A DNA stretch of 64,000 nt from Methylacidimicrobium sp. AP8 (lineage in GTDB: Bacteria; Verrucomicrobiota; Verrucomicrobiia; Methylacidiphilales; Methylacidiphilaceae): the NCBI RefSeq assembly GCF_903064525.1, contig NZ_LR797830.1, forward strand, positions 1,550,001 through 1,614,000, read 5' to 3'. Below are positions 35,270-44,952 of this stretch, piece after piece. The notes beneath the pieces were generated by a model that was not told the DNA's origin, did not search any database, and was given only the letters and a program-made list of their open reading frames with translations. Numbering within the stretch: the first letter of the stretch is position 1; each line of letters begins with the position of its first letter. The translations under genes were made by a program, and so were the position numbers.

Positions 35270-36346
35270 TCAAGGCCCCCGGGGGATCGCCCGATTCCGA
35301 ACCCAGGCGGAACCGGCGACGCACGCGCAGGCGAGCGCAAAGAGGCCCCGCTCCCAAGGGTTCTGCTCGGCGACCTTCCACTCCATCCGGGGACGGGTCT
35401 CCTTGCGGGCGATCTCCTCATACAAGCTCTGGAAGGCTTCCTCATTTTCCGGATCGATCCGCGTCATCGTCCGGTAGGCGTTCGTCGCGACTTCCGCCGG
35501 AAGGTCCTCCACGCTCAAGCAATAGACACGCACCTCGAGCGCGCGGGCGAATTCCAGGACCCGGGCGGTGGGGAGGCTCTCGTTGCGGACCATGCCGTCG
35601 GTGAAGGCGACAATCGCCGCATCCGCATGGCTGCCGAAGATCCGGCGGAGCGCGGCTCCGTCCGGAAGGGGCGCGCCCCGCCCCAGCGCCTCCTGCGCTT
35701 CCCGCCAGCGGCGCCGGAGAACGGCGTCCTCCCACCGGCCCGCGCGCACGATCGCCTCCAACCCGGCCCAGATGCCCAGCCCCAGCTCGGTGCCCATGCC
35801 CATCCCGGGATCCTTGGTGGACACCGACCGGACGACGCGTTGGAGCCGGGCGGCCGGCTCCGGACCCCCGCCCTCCGGAGCGAGCGGCACCAGCGGCAGC
35901 CGGACGGCGGCGCTGCCGGAGAACTCGATCAGCCCGAGGCGGACCCGGCCCGCGGCGGGCCCGCGGACGGCGGCCAGAAAACGGAGATTGGCCCGGCGCA
36001 AGCTTTCCTCCTTTTTCCCCTGCATGCTTCCGGAAAGATCGTCGACCAGGACGAGCCTCCTCTCCCAGTCGGATGCCGGAGCCGGCTCGCGGCGCGCGCC
36101 GAGATGCCCGACCACCGCAAGGAGCGCGGCCCAAGCCAGCCAGAGTAGGAGAAGCGGAGCGAGGTCGGCGAGCAGCAGGAGCGCCCGCGCCCGCCCGGGA
36201 AGCGCGCGCAGCGTTTCGGCGTAGAGGGAGAGGCCCCCGTGACGGCTCCAAGCCGCCGGCCGCCTGCGGCTCCGCGCCCACAACCCGAGCCAAAAGGCGG
36301 CCGGCCCCAAGAGCGCCGCGCAGTACCCGAGCGATTCCCCGCTCAT
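35270..36346 (-). CDS. VWA-domain membrane protein (BatA-like)
   Basis: A 358-aa protein with an N-terminal hydrophobic region (two to three helices to about residue 90), a VWA domain with the complete MIDAS LVDDLSGSMQGKKEES and the strand AIVAFTDGMVRNESL, and a C-terminal helix (GLFALACACVAGSAWV). ATG overlaps the previous stop (ATGA). Bat proteins act with MoxR ATPases, probably in metal or protein assembly at the membrane. Confidence 0.8.
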   Translation of the reverse strand: MSGESLGYCAALLGPAAFWLGLWARSRRRPAAWSRHGGLSLYAETLRALPGRARALLLLADLAPLLLLWLAWAALLAVVGHLGARREPAPASDWERRLVLVDDLSGSMQGKKEESLRRANLRFLAAVRGPAAGRVRLGLIEFSGSAAVRLPLVPLAPEGGGPEPAARLQRVVRSVSTKDPGMGMGTELGLGIWAGLEAIVRAGRWEDAVLRRRWREAQEALGRGAPLPDGAALRRIFGSHADAAIVAFTDGMVRNESLPTARVLEFARALEVRVYCLSVEDLPAEVATNAYRTMTRIDPENEEAFQSLYEEIARKETRPRMEWKVAEQNPWERGLFALACACVAGSAWVRNRAIPRGP

Positions 36347-37859
36347 GCTCCGCCCTCTTGCCCCGCCTCGCGCTCGAGCCGGCGCAAAAGCTCGCCTACC
36401 CGGCTCTCCGCGGCGCCGCCGACGGCTGCCGTGCCGGCCCCGTCGGCAAAAAGCACCTCGCTCTGCGCCAAAAGAGAGCGGCAAAGCTCTTCGGCCGGCG
36501 CGGAGAGCTCTCCCGACCGGCGCTTCTCCAGCAGCCGCCAGGCGAACCTGCGCACGGATGCCAGGTCCCGCTCCCGCTCCCAGCTCTCCCTGGCTTGCCG
36601 GATCAGCAGCGGGGCGGCCGCCTCCGCGGCCGGCATTGCACCCGCCGGCGCACGCTTGCCGGTCCGGTGCGCCCAGGCGAGGCAAGCGGCTCCGGCAGCC
36701 GCCAGGAAAGCCCCCAGCCCGAGCAGCAGTCGCGGCCCCGGGGATTCGGCCCGGCCGGCCGGGGCTGGCGGTTCCACCCAGCCGGGGGGGGTTTGAGGGG
36801 ATGGAGGCTGCCAGCACCGCCCGACAAGCCGATCACCCGCAGGGTCAGGGGCGGAGCTTGGACCGACCGAATCGGATGGTCCGCCTCCCGGTAGGCGACG
36901 CCGCCCGGCTCGATCCGAAACTCCCCGGTCCGATAGAATCGCAGCGGCAGCCGAACCTCCCGGCTGGGCCCCCCGCCCTCTTCCTGCGGCTCGCCCCGTT
37001 CGAGAAAGGCCGGAAGAAGAGCCTCGCCGCTCACCGGGCGGATGCTCAGCTCGGAGAGGCTCCGCGAGGCCGCATCGGGTTCGACGCGCGCAGTGGGACC
37101 CACCCGCACCGCCACCCGGAGGGTAATCAGGTTCCCCAGGAGGACGGTCATGCTCTCCCCCTCTTCTCCGCCGGGCCGCACCAGAGCCGCCCTCACCTCG
37201 ACCGGGCTGCGGAGCGGATCGAGCACGGGAACGGCCCACCGGATTCCCTTCGCCTGGGAAAGGGCCAGCCGGCGGGCCACAAGAATGGGGTCGGGAACCT
37301 CGACCGCCGTCCCCTTGCCCTCCGCCAGCTTCTCCACCCGGCCGGACCAGCCGGCTCCGAAAAGGTCGAGAAGCTCTCGGTGGATCTCCCGGCAGATTTC
37401 GTCTTTTTCCTGCTCCGAAAGCCGCGGGTCGAAAGCGAACTCCACGCGGGGGAGAGGCACGCAGGGGCCCGCGACGGTTTCCACCAGAGGATAGACAAAC
37501 CGGATCGACTCCCGGCTCCGCAAGGAGGCCGCCGACGCGAAGATCTCTTCGGGAGGCGTGTCGGCGGGAAGGCTCACCAGAACGCCGGCGCCGCGGGCCT
37601 CGACGCTCTCCGCCCATAACGGGCCCAGCGCGGCTTTCCAGGCCTCCGTCCAGTCGCGCGAGCCGGCGGGGAGGACGCGCCGGATCTCTACGTAGAGGCG
37701 CGGCAGCGGGGTCGCGACGCAGAAACGGAGCTCCCGGTCATAGAAGAAGAGAGCCCGGTCCTTCCGCGGCTCTCCCCGGGCCGTGTCGACGCCGAGCGGG
37801 AGCTGCCCGACGGCGATCCCCAGCAAAAGGCCGAGCCCGGCGGCCCACAGCAGCTTCAT
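36343..37859 (-). CDS. Exported protein of the MoxR-VWA operon (BatD-like), frameshifted
   Basis: The first frame begins with a signal peptide (LLWAAGLGLLLGIAVGQL) and continues about 355 codons, including a beta-rich part (RLPLRFYRTGEFRIEPGGVA). The last about 150 residues are in another frame: PQTPPGWVEPPAPAGRAESP, the membrane helix LLLGLGAFLAAAGAACLAW and a helical cytosolic tail. The switch is at a run of eight G on the plus strand (36784-36791). Beta-sandwich, one membrane helix and cytosolic tail is the BatD plan, but similarity is weak. Overlaps on both sides (ATGA) confirm its limits. Confidence 0.65.
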
Positions 37860-38737
37860 GCCGGCACCCTCCGTCGAAAGGCGGCCATCCGCCCGATCCG
37901 CTCCCTCAGGGAGTCCCCTTCCTCGACGATCTCCCACTCCACGCCGCGCCGAAATCCCCAAAACGCGAGCCGGCTCGCCAGCTCCCGCAACCGCCGGCCG
38001 GCGTGCGCGCAAAAGGCTTCCCGGAACCGCCGCGAGCCGAGCGGGGCGCGCAGGCAGAGCCCGGAGGGATCGCGGAACGCCCAGAACGCCCGGGGGGAAG
38101 GCAACCGCAATTCCCAACGGCCGGCCAGCGCGAAAAGAAGCACCTCCCGGCCCGGAGCCCGCAACCGGGCCAAGGGCCGCGCGAAGCCCGGGTCTCGGAA
38201 AAGGCGGCCGACCGGCACCAGGACAACGACCGCGGAAGCCGAGGGGAGCCACGGCCGCGCCGCGGCCAGCAGCCGGGGAAGCTCCTCCTCCCCGTCCCCC
38301 GCTTCCGACGACAACCGCCGGAGCTTCCCCAGGATCCGATCTTTCCAGGCCGGTCCGGCGTGCAGGGGCTCCCGGACCAGCGCCGGGCGCCGGCCGGCGA
38401 CGGCTCCGATCCGGCTTTCCGGGTCCGAGGCCGCGATCTCCTCCCACAAGAGCTCCGCCAGATCGCAGGCGATGCCCCCGAGCGGGGACGCCTTGCGGCA
38501 ACAGCCCGCATCGACCAGAAGGAGCCCCGGCGCGCGCGACTCCTCGGCCAGCCGGACCAGCTTCTCTCCCCATCGCCGCGACTGGATCCAATCGATCCAG
38601 CGGACGTCCTCTCCCGCCCGGGCCTCCCGGAAGGCCTCGAACTCCAATCCCCCCGGCATCGGATCGGCCGGCCACGCGCCGGGGATCGGCGAGGCGATCC
38701 GCCGCCGGGGGAAAAAGCCGCAAGGGAGGGAGGCCAT
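37856..38737 (-). CDS. DUF58 family protein
   Basis: A 293-aa protein with the DUF58 signature near the N-terminus: EFEAFREARAGEDVRWIDW followed by WGEKLVRLAEESRAPGLLLVD. DUF58 proteins resemble VWA domains and occur between MoxR and Bat genes as here. It starts nine bases after the MoxR stop and ends in an ATGA overlap with the next gene. Confidence 0.85.
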   Translation of the reverse strand: MASLPCGFFPRRRIASPIPGAWPADPMPGGLEFEAFREARAGEDVRWIDWIQSRRWGEKLVRLAEESRAPGLLLVDAGCCRKASPLGGIACDLAELLWEEIAASDPESRIGAVAGRRPALVREPLHAGPAWKDRILGKLRRLSSEAGDGEEELPRLLAAARPWLPSASAVVVLVPVGRLFRDPGFARPLARLRAPGREVLLFALAGRWELRLPSPRAFWAFRDPSGLCLRAPLGSRRFREAFCAHAGRRLRELASRLAFWGFRRGVEWEIVEEGDSLRERIGRMAAFRRRVPA

Positions 38738-38746
38738 GAGGAGAGG

Positions 38747-39979
38747 CTACTCGAGGTCCGGGACCCGATAGAGGACCTCCTGCAACAGGTAGCGGACGAC
38801 GACCTCCCGCGGCAAGAGGGCGGCGAGGCTCGAAAAGCTGCGGCGGTCCTCCTCCGACAATTTTTCCAGCAGATGCGGGGCGAGCTTCGGGCAGAGCACC
38901 TCCAGCTCTTCGGAAAGCCGGATGCGGTGGTTCATGACGTCCGGGTAGATTTCCCGGACGTCGGAGGGGGCCACCCAAAGCCGGGGGATCCCGTCCGCGG
39001 GCCCGACTCCGCTCCCCCGCAGGAAAGCCACCACCTTCGAGGCGCCGAGCAGCCCCAAGGCGGGCCGTTCGGCCAAATAGCCGGAAAATAGGGCGGAAAG
39101 AGGAACGCCCGCCAGATCCTCCAACTGCCGCCGGACGGGCGCCAGCCTCGCCTCCAGCTGCTCCACCTCGGTCAGGCGAACCAGATACTCCTTGAGCAGC
39201 CGGCTCGCCGCCACTTCGGTCCAGATGAAGGAGCGGATCTCCTCGAACTCGCCGGGGGTAAGCGGCTCTTCGGCGCCGTCCTCGGCCGCCTCGCCGTCGA
39301 GAAAGCCTTCCGCCCGCTCCAAAAGCCGAATCCGCTCCTCCGGCCGCAGGGGCGCAAAAAAGATCTGGAAGAGCGAGCGATCCCGATCCGCGTCTCCGAT
39401 CTGGTAGAGGCCGGAGACCTCCATGGGGTTGAGCGTCATGAAAATGATGTTCGGCCGAGGGAGGGGAAAGGCGCGTTCCTCCCCGAAGGTGACCGAGACG
39501 AACCCCTCGATCTTCGCCTGCAGCACGCCGCTGCGCGCTTTTTCGGGCGCCCGGTTGTATTCGTCGCAGAGGACGACGTTGGCGAAGAGGGGGCCTCTTT
39601 CGAAGACGAGGCTCCCCTCCTTTTCCACAAAGCTCCCGGTGAAATCCCTGGGCAGAAGGTCGGCCGTGCACTGAATCCGGCTGAAGGTGCCGCCGATCGC
39701 CCGTGCGAGAACCGACGCCATCGTGCTCTTGCCGGTTCCGGGCAGGCCGATGAACGTGCAATGCCCGTTGGCCGGAAATCCGCCTACATTGGGTTGAAAG
39801 ACCGAGAGGGAGCCTACCAGCCCGCGGAAGACGGCCGCTTCCTGGCCGACGATCACGCCGGCTACCTTCCGCCAGATCGTCGCTATCCTCCGCTGGTAGT
39901 GGAGGTGCCTCTCCCGGATTTCCGCAGCCCCCCGCTCCTCCGCACGATGCGCTTCCCCGCCTCGGCTCGCCGGTCCCAC
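38747..39979 (-). CDS. MoxR family AAA+ ATPase
   Basis: A 410-aa AAA+ ATPase and the first gene of the operon. Walker A is FIGLPGTGKSTMASVLARAI, Walker B VVLCDEYNRAPEKARSGVL, and sensor 1 IIFMTLNPMEVSGLYQIGDA. The region before sensor 2 contains an inserted acidic loop (AAEDGAEEPLTPGEF). The start is uncertain: the frame opens at a GTG (39979). Its typical role is chaperone-like activation of partners together with VWA proteins. Confidence 0.88.
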   Translation of the reverse strand: MGPASRGGEAHRAEERGAAEIRERHLHYQRRIATIWRKVAGVIVGQEAAVFRGLVGSLSVFQPNVGGFPANGHCTFIGLPGTGKSTMASVLARAIGGTFSRIQCTADLLPRDFTGSFVEKEGSLVFERGPLFANVVLCDEYNRAPEKARSGVLQAKIEGFVSVTFGEERAFPLPRPNIIFMTLNPMEVSGLYQIGDADRDRSLFQIFFAPLRPEERIRLLERAEGFLDGEAAEDGAEEPLTPGEFEEIRSFIWTEVAASRLLKEYLVRLTEVEQLEARLAPVRRQLEDLAGVPLSALFSGYLAERPALGLLGASKVVAFLRGSGVGPADGIPRLWVAPSDVREIYPDVMNHRIRLSEELEVLCPKLAPHLLEKLSEEDRRSFSSLAALLPREVVVRYLLQEVLYRVPDLE

Positions 39980-40308
39980 GGCTCCAAAGAAGCCTGTGGG
40001 AAAAAAAACGCAACGAGAATTCCTTCCCGGCCGGCCTCTGCGGCCGCCCGCGCCCCGTCTCCCGGGCCCTCCCGCCCCGCTGCCCGAGCGGCCGCTCCTT
40101 TGCTTCCAACAAAAGGAACGAATTTTCTTGCCGGCGGGAAGCCGGCGGCCTTAGGGTTCGGGCCAGCTCTGTGAAGGATCGCGCGTTGCCATCCTTTCGG
40201 GAATGGCAACATTCATAACTAACCAACCACCTCCGCGTTCGGAGGTTTCCTCTTCTGTAAGCCGCCTTCCGGCCCACCAAGGGGATAGCGCAGGGCCGAT
40301 GGGTCATT
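39980..40308. other. Divergent intergenic region
   Basis: No gene seen. It contains a hairpin GCCGGC-GGGAA-GCCGGC near 40130-40147 and the stem-loop listed separately. It must hold the promoters of both the MoxR operon and the helicase gene. Confidence 0.5.
40227..40250. terminator. Stem-loop ahead of the helicase gene
   Basis: ACCTCCG-CGTT-CGGAGGT with a T-rich 3' side (TTTCCTCTT). Placed in the 5' leader of the helicase gene, it could be an attenuator or a terminator; the T run is interrupted. Confidence 0.35.
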
Positions 40309-41619
40309 ATGTCGTCTTCTCTCTCCTTTCGTAGCTTCCCCTTGGGAACCAAAATCTGGCAGGCGGTCGAAGAGGCCGGGTACGCCCGGCCCACTCCGAT
40401 CCAAGCGGCGGCGATTCCCCTCATTCTCCAAGGCCGCGACCTGATCGGCATCGCCCAGACGGGAACCGGAAAGACCGCGGCCTTCACCCTGCCGATTCTC
40501 GCCAAGCTCTGCCCGGAGGGGAACATCCCCGCCCGCAGCGGCACCCGTGCGCTGATCTTAAGCCCGACCCGGGAGCTGGCGGCGCAGATCGAGCAAAACG
40601 CCCGGACCTACGGGAAGCACCTGCCCCTGCGCATTGCAAGCGTGCACGGAGGCGTGAGGGAACGGCCCCAAGTGGCGGCGCTCCGTTCCGGCGTCGACCT
40701 GGTCGTCGCCTGTCCCGGCCGGCTGCTCGACCTGCTGGAGCAGCAGCACGGCAACCTTGCCCGGCTCGAGTTCCTGGTCTTCGACGAGGCGGACCGGATG
40801 CTCGACATGGGCTTTCTGCCCTCGATCCGGCAGATCATGCGGTGGGTCTCCCGCAAGCGGCAGACCCTGCTCTTTTCGGCCACCTGCTCGCCGGAGATCG
40901 AAACGCTGGCCCGCGACTTCCTCTCCGCGCCGCAGATCGTCCGGATCGGCCGCCGGGCCGATCCCGCCCAGGCGGTGGTCCAGTCGGTCTACGAGGTGGC
41001 GCGGGAGCAGAAGGCGGAGCTGCTCTGCCGCCTCCTCCAAGCCGAGGAGCTCCGGAGCGTGCTCGTCTTTTCCCGGACCAAGCACGGGGCGGACCGGATC
41101 GGGCGGGTCTTGGAGCGGGCGGGGATCCCGACGGCGACCATGCATGCGGACCGTTCGCAGGGCCAGCGGACCCGCGCCTTGGAGGCCTTCAAGGCGGGGG
41201 CCGTCCGCGTGCTTGTCGCGACCGATATCGCCGCCCGCGGCATCGACGTCGACGGCATCTCCCATGTCATCAACTACGATTTCCCGGCGACGCCCGAGGA
41301 TTACGTCCACCGGATCGGGCGAACGGGCCGCGCTGAGGCCACCGGGGATGCGATCAGCTTCGTCGCCCGGGAGGAGCTCGGAGCGCTCCGGGCGCTGGAA
41401 CGGTTGCTCGGGCGGACCATCGAGCGGAAGCAGATCGCCGGCTTTGCGCCGGAGGGATGCTCCGGGGGGTCCTCCGCCGGGGGGCAGCAGAGCCCCGCTT
41501 CTCCCGAACACCGTCCCGCCGGAAGGAGCCGGGCCTCCCGCGCCGACCGGAGAGGCCGTTATCGAAGCGGCGGCCGCGGAAGCAGCCGGCACGAGCCGCG
41601 CTCCTTCCGGCCGGCATAG
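40309..41619 (+). CDS. DEAD-box RNA helicase (RhlE-like)
   Basis: A 436-aa ATP-dependent RNA helicase. All core motifs are present in order: Q motif (RPTPIQAAAIP), AQTGTGKTAAF, PTRELAAQ, LVFDEADRMLDMGF, LLFSATCSPEI, VATDIAARGIDVDG and HRIGRTGRA. A basic Arg/Ser/Gly-rich tail of about 60 residues follows, as in RhlE/CsdA proteins that act on ribosomes or mRNA at low temperature. It is divergent from the MoxR operon. Confidence 0.93.
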   Translation: MSSSLSFRSFPLGTKIWQAVEEAGYARPTPIQAAAIPLILQGRDLIGIAQTGTGKTAAFTLPILAKLCPEGNIPARSGTRALILSPTRELAAQIEQNARTYGKHLPLRIASVHGGVRERPQVAALRSGVDLVVACPGRLLDLLEQQHGNLARLEFLVFDEADRMLDMGFLPSIRQIMRWVSRKRQTLLFSATCSPEIETLARDFLSAPQIVRIGRRADPAQAVVQSVYEVAREQKAELLCRLLQAEELRSVLVFSRTKHGADRIGRVLERAGIPTATMHADRSQGQRTRALEAFKAGAVRVLVATDIAARGIDVDGISHVINYDFPATPEDYVHRIGRTGRAEATGDAISFVAREELGALRALERLLGRTIERKQIAGFAPEGCSGGSSAGGQQSPASPEHRPAGRSRASRADRRGRYRSGGRGSSRHEPRSFRPA

Positions 41620-41851
41620 CCCCCGCCCCGCAACGGGCTCTCCCCTCGCCGTCCGCGTTCCTCCTGCAAGGGCGCCGGCCGCAAGGCGGCGCGGCCTGCG
41701 GGGGAGGCGCCAATTTTCCCTTTCCGGGTCGCGGGCCGGCCGGTAGGCTCTACCGGAGAAGGCGGAGGGGCGGCCTGTGGAGCCGCCCGGTCGGGCGGAG
41801 CGGGCGCGGCCGGGAGAATCGCGAACGAACGATCGGGAAGGAGGAAGAGCC

Positions 41852-42874
41852 ATGGAAATCGGTGTCATCGGGTTGGGGCGGATGGGAGCCAACATGGTCA
41901 GGCGGTGGCAGAAGAAGGGTCACCGCTGCGTGGTCTACGACCTCCATCCGGAGGCCGTCGAAGCGTTGGTGCGGGAGGGGGCGACGGGAGCTTCCTCGCC
42001 GGCGGACCTGGCGCAGAAGCTGAGCAAGCCCCGGGCGGTCTGGCTAATGGTGCCCGCGGGGGCCGTCGATTCGATGCTCAACGAGACGGCCGCGCACCTG
42101 GAGCCGGGAGACATCCTGCTGGACGGGGGAAACTCCTTCTACCAGGACGACATCCGGCGCGCCAAGGAATTGCAGGCGCGCGGGCTCCACTACGTCGACG
42201 TCGGCACCAGCGGAGGCGTCTGGGGGCTCGAGCGGGGCTACTGCCTCATGATCGGGGGAGAAAAGGAGATCGTCGAGCACCTCGACCCGCTTTTTGCCGC
42301 GCTGGCGCCGGGCAAGGAGGCGGCCGAGCCGACGCCTGGACGGGAAAATAAGCCGGGGACCGCGGAAGCGGGGTACCTCCACTGCGGCCCCAGCGGAGCC
42401 GGGCATCTGGTCAAGATGGTCCATAACGGGATCGAGTACGGCCTCATGGCCGCCTACGTGGAGGGCCTCAACATTCTCCGCCACGCCGGCGAGGGCAAAG
42501 CGGGCCGGGCCGTCGACGCGGAGACCACCCCGCTGCGCAACCCGGAACACTACCAGTACGATATCGACCTGACCGAAGTCGCCGAGGTCTGGCGCCGGGG
42601 CAGCGTCATCCGATCCTGGCTCTTGGACCTGATCGCCCGAGCGCTGCTCGAAGATCCCAACCTCGACCGCTTCTCCGGCCGGGTTTCGGATTCCGGCGAA
42701 GGCCGCTGGACGGTGGAAGCGGCGGTCGACCTGGGCGTTCCCGCGCCGGTGATCAGCAGTGCGCTCTTCGCGCGCTTCGGCTCGCGCCGTCACGACGAAT
42801 TCGCCAACAAGCTTCTCTCCGCGATGCGCTACGAGTTCGGAGGCCATTTGGAAAGGAAAGAAGGGGCCTCCTAG
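41852..42874 (+). CDS. gnd: 6-phosphogluconate dehydrogenase, decarboxylating (short type)
   Basis: Oxidises 6-phosphogluconate to ribulose 5-phosphate. The Rossmann motif IGVIGLGRMGANMVRRW opens the protein, then LLDGGNSFYQDD, VDVGTSGGVWGLERGYCLM and the catalytic GAGHLVKMVHNGIEYGLM. At 340 aa it belongs to the short, YqeC-like class, usually NAD-dependent. GGAAGGAGGAAGAG precedes the ATG at 41852. It begins a three-gene plus-strand unit. Confidence 0.92.
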   Translation: MEIGVIGLGRMGANMVRRWQKKGHRCVVYDLHPEAVEALVREGATGASSPADLAQKLSKPRAVWLMVPAGAVDSMLNETAAHLEPGDILLDGGNSFYQDDIRRAKELQARGLHYVDVGTSGGVWGLERGYCLMIGGEKEIVEHLDPLFAALAPGKEAAEPTPGRENKPGTAEAGYLHCGPSGAGHLVKMVHNGIEYGLMAAYVEGLNILRHAGEGKAGRAVDAETTPLRNPEHYQYDIDLTEVAEVWRRGSVIRSWLLDLIARALLEDPNLDRFSGRVSDSGEGRWTVEAAVDLGVPAPVISSALFARFGSRRHDEFANKLLSAMRYEFGGHLERKEGAS

Positions 42875-42962
42875 GAGGCTCCCGCACGAAGGAACGGCCG
42901 GCGACGGCACCCGGGGAGATCGGCCTCCTTTCGCGCCGTCCCCTTCCGCCGCCGACGCGGTC

Positions 42963-43916
42963 ATGGCACCGTTTCCCTCTCTGGCCGCCGAAGCGTTCGT
43001 GCTGGGCGCCGGGCTCGGCACGCGGCTGCGGCCGCTGACCGACGAGCGGCCCAAGCCGCTCATTCCGATCGCGAACAAGCCCTTGCTCACCTTCGTCTTC
43101 GATCGGCTGATCGAGGTAGGGATCGAAGGATTTATCGTCAACACGCACCACCGGCCCGAGGCCTACGCGAAGGCATTCCCGGAGGCGAGCTACCGGGGCC
43201 GGCCGATCCGTTGGAGCCACGAGCCGATCCTGCTCGATACCGGAGGGGGGATCCGCAAGGTCGGCGGATGGTTCGGGGATCGGCCGTTCCTGGTCCACAA
43301 CGGGGACATCCTTACCGACCTGCCGATCGCGGAGGCGGTTCGGCAGCATCTGGCGGGCGACGATCTGGCCACCCTCGTCCTCCGATCCGGCGGCCCGGCG
43401 CTCCACGTCGGCTTCGACCCGATGGAGCGGAAAGTCGTCGACATCCGCGGCATCCTGGGAAGGGAGGATGCGCCCCGGTTCCTCTACACCGGCATCGCCG
43501 TCCTCTCCCCCGGCTTCCTCCGCTGGATCCCGGAGGGCGGCCCGGTCTCGCTGATCCCCGCCTTCCTCGACGCCATCCGCCGATCGGGCAGGGTCGGGGG
43601 AATCGTCCTCGACCAGGGCCGGTGGTTCGACCTGGGGACCCGCGAAGCCTATCTCTCGGTCCACCGGGAGCTGGCCCGGGATCCGGGCCCCTGGGCCCCT
43701 CTCTGCTGGATCGACCCTTCCGCCCGCCTGGCTCCGGACGCCGTGCTCGAAGGAGCCACCGCGATCGGGCCGCGATGCCGGGTCGGGTCCGGGGCGCTTC
43801 TGCGCGACTCTATCCTTTGGGAAGACGCCGAGGCCGCACCCGGCAGCCGGCTCGAGCGCTGCGTCGTCCGGGACTCCCGTCTTGCCAACGGGAGCCTCGC
43901 GGACGCAGATATTTGA
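42963..43916 (+). CDS. Sugar-phosphate nucleotidyltransferase with left-handed beta-helix tail
   Basis: A 317-aa nucleotidyltransferase: AFVLGAGLGTRLRPLTDERP and KPLIPIANKPLL form the nucleotide site, FLVHNGDILTDL the metal-binding Asp. The N-terminal 230 residues resemble MurU (MurNAc-1-phosphate uridylyltransferase), and the next gene is AmgK-like, but MurU lacks the C-terminal hexapeptide-type repeats seen here (APDAVLEGATAIGPRCRVGS). Sugar specificity is therefore open. Three bases separate it from the kinase gene. Confidence 0.82.
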   Translation: MAPFPSLAAEAFVLGAGLGTRLRPLTDERPKPLIPIANKPLLTFVFDRLIEVGIEGFIVNTHHRPEAYAKAFPEASYRGRPIRWSHEPILLDTGGGIRKVGGWFGDRPFLVHNGDILTDLPIAEAVRQHLAGDDLATLVLRSGGPALHVGFDPMERKVVDIRGILGREDAPRFLYTGIAVLSPGFLRWIPEGGPVSLIPAFLDAIRRSGRVGGIVLDQGRWFDLGTREAYLSVHRELARDPGPWAPLCWIDPSARLAPDAVLEGATAIGPRCRVGSGALLRDSILWEDAEAAPGSRLERCVVRDSRLANGSLADADI

Positions 43917-43919
43917 GCC

Positions 43920-44915
43920 GTGCTTCCCGACCAGCTTCTGGAGGAAACCGCCCGCCGCTTGCCCTTCGGCCGGTTGGACCGGGCCTCGATTACCAAGCTG
44001 GAAAAGGGGGGTTCGGACCGGAGCTTCTACCGGATCCGGATCGATCCGAAGGATTCGCTGATCCTGGTCCGCTACGGGGAGAGTCGGCCCGAAAACGCGC
44101 GATACGGCCTCCTGGGCAACTTTCTCCGCTCCTTGGGAGTTCGTTGTCCCCGGATCTACGGCCAGGACCCGGAGCGCGGGCTCCTCTGGCTGGAGGACCT
44201 GGGAGACGCCGATCTGTGGAGCTATCGCCATGCCCCTTGGGAGGAGCTGGCCCCCCTTTATCACTCGGCCTTGCGGGAGATCTTCCTCCTCCACTCCCGC
44301 GGCGCCGAACGGCTCGACGGGCTAGCGACCGAGCCGCCGTTCACCCGCGAACTCTACGTCTGGGAGCAAGGTTATTTTTTCCAGAACTGCCTCGGGCGCT
44401 TCTTCCGCCTGGAAGCGGACACGATCTCCCGCCTCTCCGCCCTTCCGAGGCTCGCGCAGGTCGCCGAGATCCTTTCCGCCTTCCCGCGCCGGCTCATCCA
44501 CCGGGACTTCCAATCCCAAAATATCCTGATCCGTGCGGGGCAAGCCTATCTCATCGACTTCCAAGGCATGCGGCTCGGGCTGGCCTCCTACGACCTGGCC
44601 TCGCTCCTCTACGATCCCTACGTCGCCCTCGACGCGGGGCGGAGGGAAGAGCTCCGGAGCTACTACCGCTCGCTCTGGCGCGAGGCCCTCCTCCCTCCCC
44701 CGGAGGATCTCGAAGAAGCCTTCGAATGGGCGGCCCTCCAGCGGCTGATGCAGGCGCTGGGCGCCTACGGCTATCTCGGATTGGTCAAGAAAAGAGAGGA
44801 GTTCCTCGGCCACATTCCCGTCGCGTTGCGCCTCCTGGTCGAGGTGCTCCGGCGGATCCCCGGCCTCGAGCCGCTCCGGGAACGGGCCGAGCTCTGCCTC
44901 GGCGCGGCGCGCTAG
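43920..44915 (+). CDS. AmgK-like sugar kinase (APH fold)
   Basis: A 331-aa aminoglycoside-phosphotransferase-type kinase starting with GTG. The catalytic loop is LIHRDFQSQNILI and the metal-binding part LIDFQGMRLGLASYDLAS, close to AmgK, which phosphorylates the anomeric position of N-acetylmuramate for cell-wall recycling. With the preceding nucleotidyltransferase it would convert a free sugar to a nucleotide sugar. The assignment rests on these motifs and the gene pairing. Confidence 0.8.
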   Translation: MLPDQLLEETARRLPFGRLDRASITKLEKGGSDRSFYRIRIDPKDSLILVRYGESRPENARYGLLGNFLRSLGVRCPRIYGQDPERGLLWLEDLGDADLWSYRHAPWEELAPLYHSALREIFLLHSRGAERLDGLATEPPFTRELYVWEQGYFFQNCLGRFFRLEADTISRLSALPRLAQVAEILSAFPRRLIHRDFQSQNILIRAGQAYLIDFQGMRLGLASYDLASLLYDPYVALDAGRREELRSYYRSLWREALLPPPEDLEEAFEWAALQRLMQALGAYGYLGLVKKREEFLGHIPVALRLLVEVLRRIPGLEPLRERAELCLGAAR

Positions 44916-44952
44916 GCGACCTCCGGCGGAAGCGGGAGGCGCGTCCGGCTGC

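Noticed and set aside
36603-40544. A single 1313-codon minus-strand frame
   Set aside because: Only the part from 37859 down is a real gene; the rest overlaps the DUF58 and MoxR genes in a different frame and is Arg/Gly-rich.
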